Shown here: one piece after another, positions 60,941-64,000 of the stretch
Layout of the letters: every line of letters starts with the position of its first letter
Numbering within the stretch: position 1 is the first letter of the stretch
Source of the DNA: an uncultured Muribaculaceae bacterium
Lineage (GTDB): Bacteria; Bacteroidota; Bacteroidia; Bacteroidales; Muribaculaceae
Assembly: GCA_910584905.1 (NCBI GenBank)
Contig: CAJUCQ010000070.1
Span: 62,001 to 126,000, forward strand
DNA length: 64,000 bases
Direction: 5' to 3'
The notes under the pieces: model-generated
The model's database searches: none
What the model was told of the DNA's origin: nothing
Seen by the model: only the letters and a program-made list of their open reading frames with translations
Translations under genes and position numbers: made by a program

Positions 60941-62822
60941 AGTCGAGGGTGGCGATTATTGACAGCCCGTCCGGCGTAAGATCCGGGGCTGCGGTGCGGA
61001 AGAGGTCGGCCACGAGCGAGTCCATTTCCTGCGGGGTGAGGACGCGGCCGTGGCGCAATGCGGCCGTGCGTGCCATTGCCAGTGCGAGCGGGTGGAGCAG
61101 CTGCTCGGTCGAGAAGTCCTCGAAGCCGTCCGTGGCTTCGGCCGCTTCGATAACGGCCATAAGCGTCTGCGACGGGGAGGCGTTGCCGGGGAGTGCCGGC
61201 TGGCCATTTATGGCCCAAGTGGCGTCGCCGAGGAAGCTGACGTCGAATCCGAGGGCCGCGACGGTGTCGCCTATGGCCGCGAGAGTGGCACTTTGTGAGG
61301 GCGAAAGCCCCAGCGACTCGGGGAATATCAATTGCTGAGATGGTATCGGGCCCGCCTTCAGCGAGTCGATGAAGCGCTCGTAGAGTATTCTCACGTGGGC
61401 GCGGTGCTGGTCGATTATCATCAGCCCGGCAGCTGACGGAGCGGCGATATATGCACCTTTGATCTGGATGGCTGCAGCCGCATTTACGGGCGCTTCCTCC
61501 TTGCGCGGCGCGAAGAGTGCGTCGGCGCCCTCGTCGGCGCCTTCATTGAGGGCGCTTGATTTCATTTCGGCGTAGGAACTCTCGCGGCGGCGGCTGAAGT
61601 TCTCATAGAGTTTGTCCCAGTCGGTGGGGACTGAGGCCGCCGACCGGCGCGAATACTGCGTCGCTTCGCCTCCCGAGGGGCGTTCGTGCCGGGGCGAAGC
61701 TTCGGCAAAGGGGTTGTAGTGGTCGTCGACCTCAACCTTGGGTCGGTCGGAGGCATCGGGAGCGTCGGGGTCGAAAATCGGGATTTCAGGGGCGTCAAGC
61801 GTGTCGAAATCGAGAGCTCCCGCGGCCTGCACCTTCCCGAGCGTCTCTTTGACCGCGGCGGTGAGAATCTGCCAGATAGCTTGTTCGTTTTCGAATTTAA
61901 TCTCGTGCTTCTGGGGATGTATATTTACGTCGATAGTCGAGGGGTCGACGCTGAAGTCGATGAAATACGACGGCTGGGAATCCGCGGGGATGAGCCGCTC
62001 GTAGCAGGCCATGACAGCTTTATGGAAGAATGGATGGCGCATGTTGCGGCCGTTGACGAAGAAAAACTGCTGATAGCCGCGCTTGCGGGCCTGAGCGGGC
62101 ATGGCCACGAAGCCGGTAATCTTCACGAGCGAAGTCTCCGTCGACAGCGGCGCCAGCTGGGAGGGCAAGGTCTTGCCGAAGAGGTCGGCGATGCGCTGCT
62201 TGAGTGTGCCCCGCAGAAACTGGTGGAGCGTCACGTCGTTGTGAATGAGCGTGAAATCGACGTCGGTGTTGACGAGTGCGAGACGCTCGAACTCTCTCAG
62301 AATATGGCCCAGTTCGACCGAGTCTTTTTTCAGGAACTTGCGCCGCGCCGGCATGTGGAAGAAGAGGTTCTTCACCATTATGTTTGTGCCGGGCACAGTG
62401 GCCACCGGCTCGATGCCCTCGAATTTGGATTCCGAGATGACAACGCGGCATCCCACGGCGTCGTCGCGCCGCATTGTGCGCATATCAATCTGCGCCACGG
62501 CTGCGACCGACGGGAGCGCCTCGCCGCGAAAGCCCATCGTGTGCAGGCTGTAGAGGTCGGTGGCGGCGGAAATTTTGCTGGTTGCGTGGCGCTCGAAGGC
62601 CATGCGCGCATCCGACGGCGACATGCCGCATCCGTCGTCGACGACCTGAATGAGCGTGCGTCCGGCGTCCTTGAGAATGATTGTGACGGACCGGGCGCCG
62701 GCGTCCACGGCATTTTCCACCAGCTCCTTGATGACAGAAGCAGGCCGCTGAATCACCTCCCCGGCGGCTATCTGGTTGGCCACCGAGTCGGGCAGAAGTT
62801 TGATGATATCCTGACTGTTCAT
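60912..62822 (-). CDS. mutL: DNA mismatch repair protein MutL
   Basis: A GHKL-ATPase mismatch-repair mediator of 636 residues. The N-terminal ATPase motifs are all present: IAAGEVIQRPASVIKELVEN, DDGCGMSPSDARMAFERHAT and TMGFRGEALPSVAAVA. VRNLFF-type VKNLFFHMPARRKFLK and FFVNGRNMRHPFFHKAV follow. The C-terminal dimerisation domain includes LMIIDQHRAHVRILYERFI. The endonuclease motif DQHA(X)2E is altered here: DQHRAHVRILYERF has Arg after His, so nicking activity is uncertain. ATG at 62822 was chosen because the promoter overlaps a longer frame. It overlaps the downstream DUF6377 gene by 29 nt. Confidence 0.94.
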   Translation of the reverse strand: MNSQDIIKLLPDSVANQIAAGEVIQRPASVIKELVENAVDAGARSVTIILKDAGRTLIQVVDDGCGMSPSDARMAFERHATSKISAATDLYSLHTMGFRGEALPSVAAVAQIDMRTMRRDDAVGCRVVISESKFEGIEPVATVPGTNIMVKNLFFHMPARRKFLKKDSVELGHILREFERLALVNTDVDFTLIHNDVTLHQFLRGTLKQRIADLFGKTLPSQLAPLSTETSLVKITGFVAMPAQARKRGYQQFFFVNGRNMRHPFFHKAVMACYERLIPADSQPSYFIDFSVDPSTIDVNIHPQKHEIKFENEQAIWQILTAAVKETLGKVQAAGALDFDTLDAPEIPIFDPDAPDASDRPKVEVDDHYNPFAEASPRHERPSGGEATQYSRRSAASVPTDWDKLYENFSRRRESSYAEMKSSALNEGADEGADALFAPRKEEAPVNAAAAIQIKGAYIAAPSAAGLMIIDQHRAHVRILYERFIDSLKAGPIPSQQLIFPESLGLSPSQSATLAAIGDTVAALGFDVSFLGDATWAINGQPALPGNASPSQTLMAVIEAAEATDGFEDFSTEQLLHPLALAMARTAALRHGRVLTPQEMDSLVADLFRTAAPDLTPDGLSIIATLDYAAIHDLFH

Positions 62823-62828
62823 ACCTCG

Positions 62829-62836
62829 CAAAGATA
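62829..62836 (-). promoter_or_regulatory. -7 box of mutL
   Basis: The minus strand reads TATCTTTG, 6 nt before the mutL ATG, another probable leaderless mRNA. Confidence 0.6.
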
Positions 62837-62888
62837 CAAAATAATCGGGAGAAACACAACAAGGCGAAGCCTTCGCCGCGGGCGGCGC

Positions 62889-64000
62889 TTACTTGTATTG
62901 CTCGGCTATATCGCGGACGGCAAGGAGCATCTGCTCGATTTCGGGCGTAAGCTCTTTGTGGCGGCGTGCCATGACCCTGCGCGCGGTGTCGAAAAAGCGG
63001 CTCATGACCACATCGTCGCTGCCCGAATGGCCGCCTTCGGTGAATGAGGCGACAAAATTGCGCGGGAATCCGGCGCCGTGGATGTTTACTCCGACGCCTA
63101 CGACCGTCGCCGTGTTGAACATCGTGTTGATGGCGGCTTTGGAGTGGTCGCCCATAATCAGGCCGCAGAACTGAAGGCCCGTCTTGAGAAAGCGGTGCGA
63201 GGGATAGTTCCAGAGCTTTATTGGCGAATAGTCGTTCTTAAGGTTCGAGGCCACGCATCCGGCACCGAGGTTGCACCACTCGCCGATGACGGCGTTGCCG
63301 AGGAAGCCGTCGTGAGCCTTGTTTGAGTAGGCCTGAAAGATTACGTTGTTGATTTCGCCTCCGACCTTGCACCACGGCCCGATGGTCGTGGCGGGATATA
63401 TCTTGGTGCCCATGTTTACGGTGGCGTGGTCGCAGAGAGCCAGCGGCCCGCGGAGCATCGAGCCCTCCATCGCCACGGCGCCGCTCCCGAAATAGACGGG
63501 TCCGGTCGTCGTGTTGATAAAACAGCCGTGAACCTCGGCGCCTTCCTCGATGAAGATGAGCGAGGGGTCGCCGATAACGGTATTGTCGGGCGGCAGGGGC
63601 TGAGAGTCGCGGCCTGCGGTAAGGGCGCGGAAGTCGGATTCGATTACGCCGCCGTTGACAAGAAAGAGATGATAGAGCTGAGTGATGGCGAGCACGCCTT
63701 CTTCGTCGTCCTCGCCGTAGATTTTCCGCGACTCCTCGACCGGACCGCGCCGGGCAATCATGGCCGGAGCGGCACCCTCCTCGACGAGAGCATAGAGGGC
63801 CTCGCCCTCTTTAAGGGCGGTGACGGCGGCGGCAAGAGCCGCGTCGGGGATGACGTGGCCGGCCACATAGAGGGCGGCGGGCGATGACAACTCCTCCGGC
63901 GAGGCGCCGAAGAGCGGCTCAAGATAGCTCTCGGAGGGCTTGTAGCGGAGCTTGCCGCCGAGGTGTCTTTGCCACTTTTCGGCTATCGTGTCAATGCCGC
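62889..64000 (-). CDS. GlmU-like sugar-nucleotide transferase family protein (5' end outside window)
   Basis: The C-terminal ~370 residues of a longer protein. The frame stays open to the window edge, upstream of a TTG at 63890, and reads sensibly there (KWQRHLGGKLRYKPSESYLE), so the real start is outside. The visible part has a left-handed beta-helix: TVIGDPSLIFIEEGAEVHGC, GPVYFGSGAVAMEGSMLRGP, FLGNAVIGEWCNLGAGCVAS and NLKNDYSPIKLW. It matches Bacteroidota 'putative sugar nucleotidyltransferase' proteins related to GlmU, usually ~390-420 residues. The nucleotidyl/acyl substrates are not known to me. mutL follows with a 66-nt gap. Confidence 0.82.
   Translation of the reverse strand, partial: GIDTIAEKWQRHLGGKLRYKPSESYLEPLFGASPEELSSPAALYVAGHVIPDAALAAAVTALKEGEALYALVEEGAAPAMIARRGPVEESRKIYGEDDEEGVLAITQLYHLFLVNGGVIESDFRALTAGRDSQPLPPDNTVIGDPSLIFIEEGAEVHGCFINTTTGPVYFGSGAVAMEGSMLRGPLALCDHATVNMGTKIYPATTIGPWCKVGGEINNVIFQAYSNKAHDGFLGNAVIGEWCNLGAGCVASNLKNDYSPIKLWNYPSHRFLKTGLQFCGLIMGDHSKAAINTMFNTATVVGVGVNIHGAGFPRNFVASFTEGGHSGSDDVVMSRFFDTARRVMARRHKELTPEIEQMLLAVRDIAEQYK

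Overview
The window looks like a chromosome segment of a fairly G+C-rich Bacteroidota, most likely a Bacteroidales gut commensal and possibly Muribaculaceae. The family-level guess is inference. Three things support it. Many genes are preceded by the Bacteroidota -7 promoter box TAnnTTTG, often only a few bases from the start codon. Several proteins belong to families largely confined to this phylum (DUF4294, DUF6377, C39/VKOR fusions, KorAB, carboxypeptidase-regulatory-like outer-membrane barrels). The conserved housekeeping genes are of Bacteroidota type. I saw no rRNA, tRNA, CRISPR array, prophage or complete insertion sequence.

Layout. 0.1-6.2 kb: a GT61-like glycosyltransferase, recQ and polA; recQ and polA are divergent. 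6.2-11 kb: a leftward metal operon of Zn/Cd-type P-ATPase, Fur-family regulator and copper P-ATPase. 11-24 kb: a secreted subtilisin-like protease, then a rightward housekeeping run of rlmL, purD, a membrane protein, pdxB, pldA, pyrH, frr, nadB, a DUF4294 gene, xerD and a truncated EamA transporter. 24.5-28.5 kb: korA, korB and a radical SAM protein. 28.6-33.7 kb: a TolC/HlyD/two ABC-2 permease export cluster with no ATPase gene. 33.7-35.9 kb: three consecutive FKBP-type prolyl isomerases.

36-39.5 kb is an accessory patch of visibly lower G+C. It holds a hexapeptide acyltransferase, an 842-residue four-TM protein with a degenerate Nudix motif, and three near-identical 22-bp palindromes. 40-45 kb: a TonB-receptor-like outer-membrane barrel, rfbC, and a small cassette of thioredoxin, inactive-C39/VKOR fusion and a 38-residue peptide, followed by an aminotransferase and an amino-acid antiporter. 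48-55 kb: a secreted alpha-amylase with an apparent one-base frameshift, a K+/H+ antiporter whose start also appears frameshifted, a YfhO-family protein and a shortened methyltransferase-like protein. 55-61 kb: two paralogous DUF6377 membrane regulators, a Crp/Fnr regulator, a bile-acid-symporter-family transporter and three candidate non-coding transcripts. 61-64 kb: mutL and a GlmU-like protein that runs off the right edge.

The best candidates for something undescribed are the C39/VKOR-peptide cassette, the membrane Nudix protein with its palindromes, and the pair of DUF6377 regulators. Each of those regulators is followed at nearly the same distance by a promoter, an AT-rich leader and a hairpin, but by no susCD genes. 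All coordinates and motifs were read by eye; family names are recognition without a database search.
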